Shown: positions 9,781-20,424, counted from the first letter of the stretch. The stretch: DNA of 64,000 nucleotides from Orobanche coerulescens (GCA_033398695.1 CM065814.1:78820358-78884357); one strand, 5' to 3'. Numbers and translations: made by a program. The notes: generated by a model not told the origin, from the sequence alone.

Positions 9781-11517
9781 GTGTTGGACCCTCCACAGTA
9801 CATTATCCAGGAGCTCGAGCAGATCATTGCGAGATACTTCTGGGGTGCTGTTGGTCCGAAGAGGAAGACGCACTGGGTCCGTTGGTGGAAGATTTGTCGT
9901 CCGGTCTTTGAGGGAGGCCTCGGGATTCGGAGCCTTTCGGATATGGCGAGAGCTTTTAGTTACAAGCTCTGGTGGCGTCTTCGCGCTGGCACGTCTCTGT
10001 GGGCGCAGTTTATGCTCCGCAGAAACTGCTTTGCTGGCCTTTATACGCCTATGCGTACCGCTCTAAAAGCTCGTTCCATCCACCATTGGAGCCGTCTCCT
10101 CCGAGTGGGTATTGAGGCTCAGGAGTTCATCCGCTGGACTCTTGGTCGTGGCTGCGGGGAGGTCAGCTTTTGGGACGATACTTGGATTGGGGATAGGCCT
10201 ATTTCTTCTTTTCATCAGATTACTGGTAGACCCCATCTTAGGATTCATGAGTTATGGGTTGATGGGACATGGGACATGGGTAGATTGGAGTCTATTGTTG
10301 GAGAGGAGCTAGGATTTACCCCTCAGTTCATCCAAGAGATCTCCGCGATTCCCGTTGCCGAGGAGGATTCGGATAGTATGTGATGGACACTTACCTCTTC
10401 GGGTGCGTTCTCTTTGTCGTCAGCTTGGTCTCACATCAGGGTGAGGGGTCAGGCTAATCTTGTTTACGGGGCCATCTGGACTGCCTTACTTACACCGACC
10501 ACTTCGGTGTTTATTTGGCGACTTCTTATGTGACGGATACCGACTGATGACATTCTACAGAGGAGGGGCGTTTCACTGGCTTCTAGATGTTTGTGTTGCT
10601 CGCATACCCTTACCCAGACCTACCATACTGAGACCATTGCCCACCTTTTCTTGGAGAGTGATGTGGCTCGTGACGTGTGGGAGTATTTTGGCGCTTGGAA
10701 ACACTTATCCCTACCCCATACTCAGAATGTCTTTGAGCTCCTGAGTTTTTTCGCACACGGCACACACTTTAGGCACGCGACTTTCATTATTCCTTGTCTG
10801 ATCCTTTGGTTCATCTGGATAGAAAGGAATAGTGCAAAGCATAGGGCGGTTACTTTTCTTTCGTCTCATGTTATTGTGCAGGTGGAGCGCCATGTTGATT
10901 TATTGGCTTCTGCGGGGCTTATTTCATCTGAGTTCTGGGCGGGTTGCTCGCCGCCTAATCGTTTCCAGCGAGCTACATCTTCCCCCGCTCAGACTCGTTG
11001 CCCCGTCCCGGTGGTTTGGCTTCGACCCGAGTCCCCTTGGATCAAGCTGAACACGGATGGTTCGTTCGATAGAGACACACAGATTGCGGGTGGGGGAGGC
11101 CTGATTAGAGATCACCACGGAGATCTCCTTCTTGCTTTCCATTCCTCTTTTCAGGCCTCTTCGACTTTTGATGCTGAGGTCCAGGCATTGGCGATTGGAT
11201 TGATTATAGCTTCCCAGAGATCGAGACATGTTTGGATTGAGCTTGATGTTGCTGTTGTGGTGACCCTGCTATCATCTGGCCATCGGGGCTCTTGGCAGGT
11301 TCGTCACACTCTTATGCGTATCCGATACATTCTCAGAGATATTCAGTTCAGAGTCACTCACATTTTCCGGGAGGGCAACAGGCCGGACGACTATCTTTCT
11401 GAGCTCGGCATGTCGTCCCTCGGCATTCAGACTTATACTTACGATACTGCTCCTCCGTTTCTTCTCTCCCTTATATGGATGGATCAGCTTGGTTATCCGT
11501 CTTTTAGATTTAGATAG
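9781..11517 (+). pseudogene. LINE C-terminal part: zf-RVT region and RNase H
   Basis: The frame resumes with RYFWG...HWVRWWKICRP (post-RT conserved segment) and GFWDDTW-like SFWDDTWIG near 10175. Stops interrupt at 10381-10383 and near 10530. The zf-RVT zinc-binding segment lies around 10590-10690 (CLCCSH, ETIAHLFLESDVARDVW). RNase H of the RVT_3 type runs about 11035-11420, with the acidic residues in NTDGSFD, AEVQAL and ELDVAV, and the conserved HIFREGNRPDD. An RNase H domain downstream of RT is known for several plant L1 lineages. Confidence 0.85.
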
Positions 11518-11826
11518 GTTTTTATTTTATTGATTTCTTGCTTGCTTATTGGTCCGCACATTAGCCCACAGTTTTAGTGGTGCACCTTGTATTGATCTAG
11601 CGGGCCGTAGGCACTTTAGATTTTAGGTTCCGGATTATGGCCCATTTTTGGTCATAATTCGGAGTTGAGTTATTTTCGCCTCTGTGTCCGCACATTAGCC
11701 CACGGTTTGTGGTGCACTTTGTATTTCTTTAGCGGGCCGTAGATTTCTTCGATGTTTGGATCCGAATTATGGCCCATTTTTGGTCATAATTCGGGGCTGA
11801 TACTTTGTATTTCTTGATTTCTTCTT
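11518..11826 (+). repeat. LINE 3' UTR with a 134-bp tandem duplication
   Basis: GTCCGCACATTAGCCCAC starts at 11552 and again at 11686. Each unit continues through GCGGGCCGTAG and ATTATGGCCCATTTTTGGTCATAATTC, the latter holding an inverted repeat (ATTATG...CATAAT). The units differ by several substitutions. The A tract follows at 11827. Confidence 0.8.
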
Positions 11827-12335
11827 AAAAAAAAAGCCTCGATCTATATCAAAGTCATAAGACGCGTCAACATTAAATATTTATAAAAGATTCTTGATTC
11901 ACTTATACTAAATAATAGTATTGGTAAGTAAGGATCGAACACACGAGTAACGGTTGAATTAATTAAAATTATTGAGTTGAATTTTTTGGGAAACAAAAAT
12001 AGTAATACTAAATAAATAATAGTACTAAAAATAATAATACTAGATAAACTAAAAGAGGGAGTTTGGTTGATTTAAAGTAAACAATATAAATTAAAATAAC
12101 AAGTAGGCAAATAAAAAGAGTGAGTAAAAATTTAATAAGGAAAAACGATTTCAACTAAAATCTAGTTCTTAGTTCCGTTATCACCCGTTCTGATTTAAAT
12201 TATGAATTAATGCAGCACTTTATCTATCCTTAATTCCTAATGAAATCATACTCCGAAGTCAACAATAAGCTCTGTTAACTCCAATCGTTTCTTAAGTTTA
12301 TTTAATCAAAACAAGCGCTTCAATTAAATCTTTCT

Positions 12336-12747
12336 AGACGAAGGATTCAAAACAAGCTCTTCAAATCTTATTCGTTAGATGCATTAGAAACCAAAATGAT
12401 GGAAATAAACAAAGATATTGAGTTCACAAACTCGACCCAAAGGATCCTGATTTTGTGTTACCCAACTGATAAAAATTAATTGTTGCTACTTGTGATTTAG
12501 AATTATAACAATTACGTATTATAACCCTAGATCCGCAATAGAGACGAAGGATTCAAAACAAGCTCTTCAAATCTTATTCATTAGATGCATTAGAAACCAA
12601 AACGATGGATATAAACAAAGATATTGAGTTCACAAGCTCGACCCAAAGGATCATGATTTTGTGTTACCCAACTGATAAAAATCAATTGTTGCTACTTGTG
12701 ATTTAGAATTATAACAATTACGTATTATAACCCTAGATCCACAATAG
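12336..12747. repeat. 206-bp tandem duplication
   Basis: AGACGAAGGATTCAAAAC starts at 12336 and at 12542. The two units match almost base for base through CCCTAGATCC(G/A)CAATAGA, with about eight visible substitutions, so it is a fairly recent local duplication. Confidence 0.9.
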
Positions 12748-13097
12748 ATAAAAAACCTCAATTAAGTTGATTAGACTATTTAAAGTAAATTATATCAAAA
12801 ATAAATTTGTTCAATAACATAAAGATAATTCAAGAAAAATAAGTCAAGAATATGCTACGGGATTAAAACATAAATAATATAGATAAGAATTCAAACTTTT
12901 CTAAAAACTGAAATAAAGAATTTAGCCCCTAGAAAAGATATTAAATAATAAGTATTAAACATTAAAATTGGAACCAGTGATTAATTATCTGCCTTGGCCG
13001 AAATCCCTTCTTAATTGTTGTGCCTTCTTCTCCTTTAAGAATTGTGCCTTTCTTTGAGAATTTTTGTGGCCGTCTTCTCTCTCTTCTTTAGATGTGT

Positions 13098-13348
13098 ATT
13101 AACTTGGATCAAAAGGCGAAATTCCTCGCCCCCATGGCCTCCACTTCCCGGTCCGATAGGAATTGGTGGAGGAATTAAATCATGGTGACTCAACGACCCA
13201 CTAGATGGGAGGAACAGTGCCTGGTGCCCACAATGAGCTATCCCCCACATTGGAGGGATAAAACTCCCACACTGCGGCCGCCAGGACTCGAACATGCGTC
13301 CTTGTAGCAATCTGTCACCCAGGAACCAGTTGAGCTGCCCATGCGGAC
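13098..13348 (-). mobile_element. tRNA-derived SINE with 10-bp target duplication
   Basis: TTAGATGTGT is present at 13088-13097 and 13349-13358, flanking a 251-bp insert. On the minus strand the insert begins GTCCGCATGGGCAGCTCAAC, with an A-box-like CAGCTCAACTGG and a B box TGTTCGAGTCC (plus-strand 13284-13294), the RNA polymerase III promoter parts of tRNA-derived SINEs. The body is GC-rich (GGGCGAGG, CACCAGGCAC) unlike the AT-rich surroundings. It encodes no protein and would depend on LINE machinery. Confidence 0.8.
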
Positions 13349-13403
13349 TTAGATGTGTCGTAACTAATTGATGGGGATGTCATGATTCCTTTTTGTCTTC
13401 TTC

Positions 13404-13411
13404 TATTTATA
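13404..13411 (-). promoter_or_regulatory. TATA box of the minus-strand LTR-like repeat
   Basis: The minus strand reads CCTATAAATAGAAGAAG. It stands 55 bases upstream (in minus orientation) of the SINE insertion. Promoter function is an inference. Confidence 0.4.
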
Positions 13412-13893
13412 GGTACCGCAGGGTTTGATGTCTTCAAAGGAAATTTTCGGCCGGTCTCTTCTCTTTCTTAATACCAGTAAGATTCTTTTCTTCGTCCGAT
13501 CTCTTCTTCTTTGGACGGGACTTATTTTATTATCTCAATGATTATTCCGATTTCAATATAACAAATACATGAAATAATGAATAAAATCCACTAATGAATA
13601 AAATTACCTTCATAAATCAAATAGGTAGAAAACCATCAAGTTTTGCTAAAATAAATATAATATAATTATGTAGAATTATGTAATATTTTTTACCGATCAG
13701 CAACCACAGAAAACTTCATACACACCAATTTAAATGCAAATACTCTTCTGAATATAAATCCCAACAAAATTCTAAGTTGTCAAAAATAATCTAGGTAAAC
13801 TATACAGCACAATATTCAACTAATAAACATAAAAGTTCTAATTAAGCCTCTCCCCCACTCAAATCTAGCGATGTCCTCATTGCGATAAAAAAA

Positions 13894-14229
13894 CTGGATT
13901 ACTAAACACCGCCCTAAATTACTAGACACCGCCCTAAAATATTACCCTTTTGCCCTTTATTCATATTAATCAGATTTAGGATCCTAAATTGACAATACTT
14001 TTCTCTCTAAACAACCCACCCGACGCAGCCGCACCGCCGCCATACCACCGCCGCAAAGCCGCCGTCCTCCGCCATAGCACCGCCGCGTAGCCGCCATCTG
14101 CCGCCGCACCGCCGTCGTCCGCCGCCATGACCGGAAAAAGAAAAGCTCCGGTAACAATTTTTTTCCGTTTTACTGTTTCACTGGCCGCGGCCGCCGTGCC
14201 GGAGTGCACGACAGAGGCCGCGGCTGTTA
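13894..14229 (+). repeat. Left terminal inverted repeat, outer part
   Basis: It matches the complement of 20765-21101 with few differences. It contains GCCCTAAATTACTAGACACCGCCC, a GCC/CCG-rich run at about 14022-14135 and GGCCGCGG near 14183. A minus-strand frame of 77 codons (14209-13976) has a counterpart in the other arm, but its composition is low-complexity Ala/Gly/Arg; I do not call it a gene. Confidence 0.75.
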
Positions 14230-14235
14230 TTTTGT

Positions 14236-14495
14236 GACAGGTGTCCGACGATGACGCCTGGCCATGGCACAGGCGTCCGCCGATTCCGTCTATCCATGGC
14301 GCAGGCGTTCACGGCGGACGCTCAGCCTGTGGTACAAACGTCCAGGGCGGACGTCCAAACCATGGCACAGGCGTCCAGATCGGACGCCTAGCCGCTGGAT
14401 AAGCGTCTGTTTCGGACGCTTGAACCATGGAAGTAGCGTCCAGACCAGACGCCTGTGCCATGATTCAAGCGTCCGTTCCAGACGCCCCAGTCATT
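14236..14495 (+). repeat. Palindrome array upstream of left PMD gene
   Basis: Units of about 33 bp alternate an inverted repeat GGCGTCC-N-GGACGCC with CCATGG. Examples are CCATGG at 14263, 14295, 14350 and 14424, and GGCGTCCAGATCGGACGCC near 14361. It lies 90 bp upstream of the PMD start codon at 14584. Mirrored relatives are at the axis (18245-18505) and in the right arm (20520-20760). Confidence 0.85.
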
Positions 14496-14583
14496 TTTTG
14501 GAAAAAAAATAAAATCTTCAATTAATAATTAATAATGTGTATTCTTTGTATGATTATTACTTATTAGTTGTATTGTTTGCTAA

Positions 14584-16500
14584 ATGCAGATGAGAGGAGG
14601 AGCGGGCAAATCTATGCCGCTAGTCACAGAGTTGATGGGTTCTGGAGCGCGTCACACCAGATCTCGTGGTGTTGATGCTTCCGTCGTCGGCAATGGAGGC
14701 GAGCGTAGGGGATTGGAGGACGACCTTATACCGATTTTGGTACCGAGGATTCGAGCAGTATTATTCGCACGATGAGGCCGACGATCGGGAGGGCGTTGAT
14801 GATTCTTCTTCTTTTCGTGGCCGGGTTCTAAGGGGAGAGGGGGAGGTTTGTGACTTCCGGGTCTACCAAGAGTAAACGGCGTAGGGCGAGGATGAGACAT
14901 CTTGGATGGTTTCGAGGAGATTCTGGTGGCCCTATCGACGGCAGATTATCCCGAGTTTCGGTGGGCATGTCGCCGCGCGTATCCGGACCGGGAGATATGA
15001 GAGGTTTGTCAAGTGTCACACCAGATCGCTGCTTGTCAGAGCTTGAGTCAGTGGCGCTCAGTGATGTCCCCCTCTTTAGTGAGTCGGATCAGTGGGACTG
15101 GGTTATCCCACCTGACGGACGCCATATTCAGACATATTGACTCCCCGTTGATTTCTGCGTTCGTTGAGCGGTGGCAGCCCGATACGAACTATTTTCACAT
15201 GTCGTTCAGAGAGATGACCATCATGTTACATGATGTGTGGAAGATTCTTCGCATTCCTGTCGAAGGGCGATTGGTTGATGCCGATAGCACATCTACACAG
15301 TTGCAGGTGGATGTGATGGAGGTTCTTGGAGTATCGCGGTTGTAGCTACAGAGTACTCACTGAGGGGGTGGCGGCGTACTTATGGACTCGATTTTCAGGT
15401 CATGTCGCGATGGAGGTCGAGTGGAGGGCATCCAGGCCGTAGCTTGGATGTGGTTGTTATTTGGATCCACCTTGTTTGTTGACAAGAGTGGTAACCGGAT
15501 TAGGCCTTCCTGCATATTGGAGGTGAGGGACGGTATGGATACTACCGGTCAGTATTCATGGGGTTCGGTCGCATTGGCTTTCATGTACCGTCAGCTCAGT
15601 ATCGCTAGTCGTGGCGACTCCATGGGAATTTGTGGATGCCTTACCCTCGTTCAGGCTTGGATTTATGAGTATTTTCCCTGCTTTCGACCTCATCGAGAGC
15701 GTATGATTGTTGACTCCACGCAGCCTCGAGCTTCTACATGGAGTGTCCAGCCCGAGGGTAAGGACGAGCACCGACTCCAGTCTTTGCGTCACCGCATTGA
15801 TCAGTTGACAGCTGCAGAGGTATAACGATTCCTTCTAACAATCTCACAATTCATTTAAAAATAACTTGTATAATTTGTTGATTACATGTACGCAGATACA
15901 GTGGTTGCCTTATGGCCCTGATCCGGTGAGGAATGTCCCGAGGACCACATTCATTGGATGGCTACGATATCGGGATATTATCGAGCCATACATGCCTGGT
16001 CGGGCATTACGGCAGCTCGGTTATGTGCAGACCATCCCTTTCCCGATCACCAGACCGGAGAAAGCGGTTCGGGCGTGGTCGAGCAGATTGTACTGAGTTG
16101 ACTATCCCATTCGGATGTCATCTGATGCTTGGATGATGTTTCCGGGTGCATATAGGCTTCCTCTCGCTGACTATCAGGCTGCTACTCATAATCAGGCTGC
16201 TTGCGCCGATGATTACATTGAGTGGTATTATCGGTATTCGCACCTCGCCATCGAACGACGGCAAAGACTGGATCAGTGATCCCTTCTCGTTCCAACAGCG
16301 ATTACGTATGTTCTTTAACTTTGCACTTTGTTTGATTTCATCATACATTACTCATTGTATTATATTGTCTATATTTTTATAGTGGGTGAGTCGATTGGCC
16401 GGTATTACCTAAAGATCAGACGTATAACTTCCCTGCACAGTGTAAGAAGCGACGACGATGCTCGAGGAGTACATGAGGGATTGGCATTTGGCCAACTGAT
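14584..16500 (+). pseudogene. Left-arm plant mobile domain (PMD, MAIN/MAIL1-like) gene
   Basis: PMD proteins occur in plant genes such as MAIN and MAIL1 and in Ty3 and Mutator-like transposons; their molecular role in transposons is not established. The start at 14584 (MQMRGGAG) is the same as in the right arm. The PMD region runs from about 15080 (HLTDAIFRHIDSPLISAFVERW), through the conserved HMSFREMTIMLHDVWKILRIPVEG near 15200 and GVSRL, to the WMWLLFGSTLFVDKSGNRI segment near 15440 and WIYEYFPCFRPHR near 15660. Likely introns lie at 15820-15895 and 16306-16382 (both GT...AG). Frameshifts near 14770-14850 and 15345-15380 and a TGA near 16094 (CGA in the other arm) break it. Confidence 0.75.
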
Positions 16501-16762
16501 TTTGTATTTTATATTTTGTTTGTTTTGTGTAGGACGGTATTTTGTTTGGCGTTTTCGTTTTTTTTTGTATTTTGTATATTGATTGTCACTTTCGTTTTGC
16601 ATTTGGCAGTGTACTTTTGTTTGTTTTTTTCTCTTCTGCGTACAAAAACGAAAATTTTTCTGTCAACTATCAAGATCAACATAAAAGAAAATCAACTATC
16701 AACTATAAAGATCAACAAAAATGAAAATTTTATTAATTAAGGAACATACAACAAATTCATTT
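16501..16762. other. AT-rich spacer between the converging PMD and OTU genes
   Basis: It is T-rich on the plus strand and contains three near copies of ATCAACTATCAA.. (about 16670-16720). The mirrored copy is at 19110-19380. It probably holds both 3' ends; I see no gene. Confidence 0.6.
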
Positions 16763-18227
16763 TTACATCATACCGACTAATCTATTCCATTTTTCTCTCC
16801 TGCTCGTATACAAATTCTCCCAGCCACCAACACTACTATCATGGAATCTAAACCAGTTAGTCGCTATGGGCGGTACAGGAAAATTAGGCATTAAATCTAG
16901 ACGAATAAAATGTGCGTGCGTATCACCTAAATGACAAATGACAATCTCTTGGCTAGGCCGTGTTGCCGTTGAGGGTGCTTTCAACGGCAGCACAGTGAGA
17001 CATGCAAATAAAGATCTACCGTTTCTGAATCCAAATAGTATGACAGCGACATTGAAAATAGTAGCAATAGGGAATAAATCTTCAGCAACATCCATCCAAT
17101 GATCCGATCCACACGCACCACCATCCCATGTAATACGTCGAACCTCAGGTTCAATCTCATCATAGTAGATCGATCGGTAGAGTGTACAGTTAGCCATAAT
17201 TTCATTTGTAATGCATACACGTACAATACGCCATTTATCTTGGTCGCCAAATATGTAGTCGTCGATAACACGAAATCCACAATTACCGTCTCCGGGGACA
17301 TCGAGATAACCTTCAACAAACGGCAAAATAATTCCCGGTATCTTGTCGATATGGTGATAGTTACCAATCTCCACTTGGTGGTGTGCATCTGCAAACACAT
17401 ATTCAATATATTACTTATTATCGAAATAATATCAAACTTAAAAAGATAGAACTCATTGAAAATCTTCAAAAAATAATACATCTACAAAAAAATTTCTCAT
17501 AAATTGACGGAATTATTATATGTCGGCAATATATTAAAAGAAATATAAAAATTCAAAAGTTAATTTACATACTGGATTTTTTTATTTTTGTTCCTAACGT
17601 TTTTTATTTAACTTGTAACATATAAATATAAAAAATTAGTCAAGAAGACTATTTTTATTTTTGTTTCTAATAAAAATTATCTTTTTATTTAACATGTAAT
17701 ATATAAATATAAAAAGATTAGTCAAGATCTGTAATCAAATATTATGATAAATATATTGAAAAATACATAAGTATCCTAGTCCAATATAAAAAAAGACACA
17801 TATTCAATATATTTCATATTAGCGAAATAATATCAAACTTAAAAAGCATAGCACAAGTATTAATAAATTTGTTCATACCTGATGAAGAGGCATTGTGGAC
17901 TGATGCAGAAGAGCTGCCGCCACGACCAGTGGATGAGCGGGAACGACCACGACCCCTTTGGCTATACTCCCAACCACTAGGATCGCGTCTAGTCGATGAA
18001 CTTCCTCTTGGTCGACCCTTAACTGCCGTATTCACTTGTGGTTCAACGTAACGCGTTTGATCAGGGTGAAGATGATCGTGGATCATAAGTGATACGTTAC
18101 GGACAACTGCAGGATCGCTCTGTCTGACCTCATCGACAAGGTCCTGAAAGTACCGCTGGTCCTCCGATTCAGCACCGGTAGAAGGATCGACAAATTCGGT
18201 CGTGTCCACACCATCACCGGTAGAATC
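16763..18227 (-). CDS. Left-arm OTU-domain protein with a MULE-transposase-like tail
   Basis: OTU domains are cysteine proteases acting on ubiquitin chains; here the domain is fused behind a segment typical of MULE/FAR1-type C-termini (KGRPRGSSSTRRDPSGWEYS near 18010-17950). Exon 1 is open from 18227 to 17879, donor CAG/GTATGA at 17878; exon 2 begins at 17388 after TTTGCAG. Splicing keeps the frame. The OTU catalytic Asp-Cys lie in GDGNCGFRVI (near 17290) and a candidate catalytic His in CHLGDTHAHF (near 16910). The end is PVPPIATNWFRFHD...GWENLY, stop at 16763-16765. No ATG precedes exon 1: the frame is open to a TAA at 18228-18230, so this is the tail of a longer protein or begins at an unseen exon. 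Confidence 0.7.
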
Positions 18228-18244
18228 TTATTTTTATTAATCAT

Positions 18245-18505
18245 GCCTGAACCATGGTCGGGACGTCCGATTCAGACGCTTGTGCCATGGCTAGGCGTCC
18301 GATTCAGACGCCTGTACCGTGGCCAGGCGTCCAAGGGAGACGCCTCGGTCATGGTCCAGGCGTAATTTTTGAACGCCTGGACCCTTTTTTTGGACCATGG
18401 CCGAGGCGTCTCCCTTGGACGCCTGGCCACGGTACAGGCGTCTGAATCGGACGCCTAGCCATGGCACAGGCGTCTGAATCGGACGTCCCGACCATGGTTC
18501 AGGCA
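18245..18505. repeat. Central palindrome array on the axis of the inverted repeat
   Basis: Four units on each side of the axis (18374) alternate CCATGG-type palindromes (18252, 18285, 18317, 18349) with 21-bp inverted repeats such as AGGCGTCCGATTCAGACGCCT at 18293-18313. The centre-to-centre period is 32-33 bp. The two halves are virtually perfect mirror images, with a 34-bp central loop (18358-18391), so the region can extrude a long cruciform or hairpin. Confidence 0.9.
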
Positions 18506-19095
18506 TGATTAATAAAAATAAGATTCTACCGGTGATAGTGTGGACACGACCGAATTTGTCGATCCTTCTACCGGTGCTGAATCGAAGGACCAACGGTAAT
18601 TGTGGATTTCGTGTTATCGCCGACTACATATTTGGCGACCAAGATAAATGGCGTATTGTACGTGTATGCATTGCAAATGAAATTATGGCTAACTGTACAC
18701 TCTACCGATCGATCTACTATGATGGGATTGAACCTGAGGTTCGACGTATTACATGGGATGGTGGTGCGTGTGGATCGAATCATTAGATGGCTGTTGCTGA
18801 AGATTTATTCCCTATTGCTACTATTTTCAATGCCGCTGTCATACTATTCAGATTCGGAAACGGTAGATCTTTATTTGCATGTCTCACTGTGCTGCCGTTG
18901 AAAGCACACTCAATGGCAACACGGCCTAGCCAAGAGATTGTCATTTGTCATTTAGGAGATACGTACGCACATTTTATTCATCTAGATTTAATGCCTAATT
19001 TTCCTGTACCGCCCATAGCGACTAACTGGTTTAGATTCCATGATAGTAGTATTGGTGGCTGGGAGAATTTGTATACGAGCAGGAGAGAAAAATAG
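18506..19095 (+). pseudogene. Right-arm OTU gene, truncated copy
   Basis: This is the mirrored copy of the left OTU gene. The sequence jumps from the beginning of exon 1 (GCTGAATCGAAGGACCAACGGTA, near 18580-18597) directly to NCGFRVIADYIFGDQDKW in exon 2. In the left arm, CGGTA flanks both ends of the missing block (CAGCGGTACTTT and GAGACGGTAATTG), so the deletion joined a 5-bp microhomology. An in-frame TAG at 18784 replaces the Trp codon of HWMDVAED. The remaining frame runs to a stop near 19093. It is not functional as a protease because GDG ahead of the catalytic Cys is gone. Confidence 0.8.
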
Positions 19096-19383
19096 AATAG
19101 ATTAGTCGGTATGATGTAAAAATGAATTTGTTGTACGTTCCTTAATTAATAAAATTTTCATTTTTGTTGATCTTTATAGTTGATAGTTGATTTTCTTTTA
19201 TGTTTATCTTGATAGTTGACAGAAAAATTTTCGTTTTTGTAAGCAGAAGAGAAAAAAACAAACAAAAGTATAGTGCCAAATGCAAAACGAAAGTGACAAT
19301 CAATATACAAAATACAAAAAAAAAACGAAAATGCCAAACAAAATACCGTCTTACACAAAACAAACAAAATATAAAATACAAAA

Positions 19384-20424
19384 TCAGTTGGCCAAATGCC
19401 AATCCCTCATGTACTCCTCGAGCATCGTCGTTGCTTCTTCCACCTGGTCTGGGGGAAGGTGTCTGATACAGTGCTGGGTAATACCGGCCAATCGACTCAC
19501 CCACTGTAAAAAATATAGACAATATAATACAATGAGTAATGTATGATGAAATAAAACAAAGTGCAAAATTAAAGAACATACGTAATCGCTGCTGGAACGA
19601 GAAGGGATCACTGATCCAGGTTCTTCACCGTCGTTCAGTAGCTGAGGGTGCGAATACCGATAATACCACTCAATGTAATCATCGGCGCAAGTAGCCTGAT
19701 CATGAGTAGCAGCCTGATAGTCAGCGAGAGGAAGCCTATATGCACCCGGAAACATCATCCAAGCATCAGATGACATCCGAATGGGATAGTCAACTCGGTA
19801 CAATCTGCTCGACAGGTTCTGCCACCGCTCAACGAACGCAGAAATCAACGGGGAGTCAATATGTCTGAATATGGCGTCCGTCAGGTGGGATAACCCAGTC
19901 CCACTGATCCGACTCACTAAAGAGGGGGACATCACTGAGCGCCACTGACTCAAGCTCTGACAAGCAGCAGTCCTGGTGTGACACTTCAGCAAACCTCTCA
20001 TATCTCCAGTCCAGATACGCGCGGCGACATGCCCACCGAAACTCGAGATAACGCTGCCGTCGATAGGGCCACCAGGCATCTCCTCAGAAACCATCCAAGA
20101 TGTCTCATCTTCTGCCCTACGCCGTTTACTACTGGTAGACCCAGAAGTCACAAACCTCCCCCCTCTCCCCTTCCGAACCCGGCACAAAAAAGAAGAAGAA
20201 TCATCACCGCCCTCTTGATCGTCGGCCTTATCGTGCGAATAATACTCGCTCGAATCCTTAGTACCAAAATCAGTATAAGGTACGTCCTCCAATCCCCTAC
20301 GCTCTGCCTCCCGCTGTCTACGAACGAAAGCATCAACACCACGAGCTCTGGTGTGATGCGCTCCAGAACCCATCAACTCTGTGACTAGCGGCATAGATTT
20401 GTCCGCTCCTCCTCTCATCTGCAT
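19384..20424 (-). CDS. Right-arm PMD gene, internally deleted but open
   Basis: It has an uninterrupted 346-codon frame from ATG at 20424. It shares the N-terminus (MQMRGGADKS), the Ser/Arg-rich region and the start of the PMD (SHLTDAIFRHIDSPLISAF) with the left arm. After FVERWQ it jumps to SSRLYRVDYPIRM, omitting the block equivalent to 15177-16077, which holds most of the PMD. A 6-bp filler (AACCTG) stands at the join. The stretch SDYVCSLILHFVLFHHTLL near 19560-19490 corresponds to the second intron read through; if spliced, the frame would change. It is probably a remnant that happens to stay open. Confidence 0.55.
   Translation of the reverse strand: MQMRGGADKSMPLVTELMGSGAHHTRARGVDAFVRRQREAERRGLEDVPYTDFGTKDSSEYYSHDKADDQEGGDDSSSFLCRVRKGRGGRFVTSGSTSSKRRRAEDETSWMVSEEMPGGPIDGSVISSFGGHVAARIWTGDMRGLLKCHTRTAACQSLSQWRSVMSPSLVSRISGTGLSHLTDAIFRHIDSPLISAFVERWQNLSSRLYRVDYPIRMSSDAWMMFPGAYRLPLADYQAATHDQATCADDYIEWYYRYSHPQLLNDGEEPGSVIPSRSSSDYVCSLILHFVLFHHTLLIVLYCLYFLQWVSRLAGITQHCIRHLPPDQVEEATTMLEEYMRDWHLAN

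Larger units (their letters stand above)
7696..11835 (+). mobile_element. L1-type LINE, 5' part displaced by E1
   Basis: It has the domain order of plant L1-clade non-LTR retrotransposons: endonuclease C-terminus, reverse transcriptase, zf-RVT region, RNase H, 3' UTR with a tandem duplication and an A9 tail at 11827-11835. The coding region starts abruptly at the E1 LTR end inside the endonuclease, so E1 was probably inserted into the LINE. The frame is broken by at least four stops and two frameshifts; it is inactive. Confidence 0.9.
11836..13893 (-). mobile_element. Decayed LTR-like repeat, minus strand
   Basis: There is no protein-coding content. Reading the minus strand, the region starts near 13860 after a G-rich purine tract (TTGAGTGGGGGAG), has a TATA box (TATAAATA at 13411-13404), and ends in a segment containing TTCGATCCTTAC near 11925. 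This resembles an LTR of another Ty3-type element, but exact ends, the partner LTR and target duplications are not visible. A SINE and a 206-bp tandem duplication lie within it; the LINE tail abuts it on the left and the Mutator-like element cuts it on the right. Confidence 0.4.

Noticed and set aside
13885..13893. 9-bp target duplication for the Mutator-like element
   Set aside because: The flanks ATAAAAAAA and TATTCTTAC do not match, nor do shifted versions; one flank may have been altered.
13976..14209. Ala/Gly-rich frame conserved in both arms (second copy 20738-21019)
   Set aside because: GCC-rich low complexity in a terminal inverted repeat; conservation follows from arm duplication.
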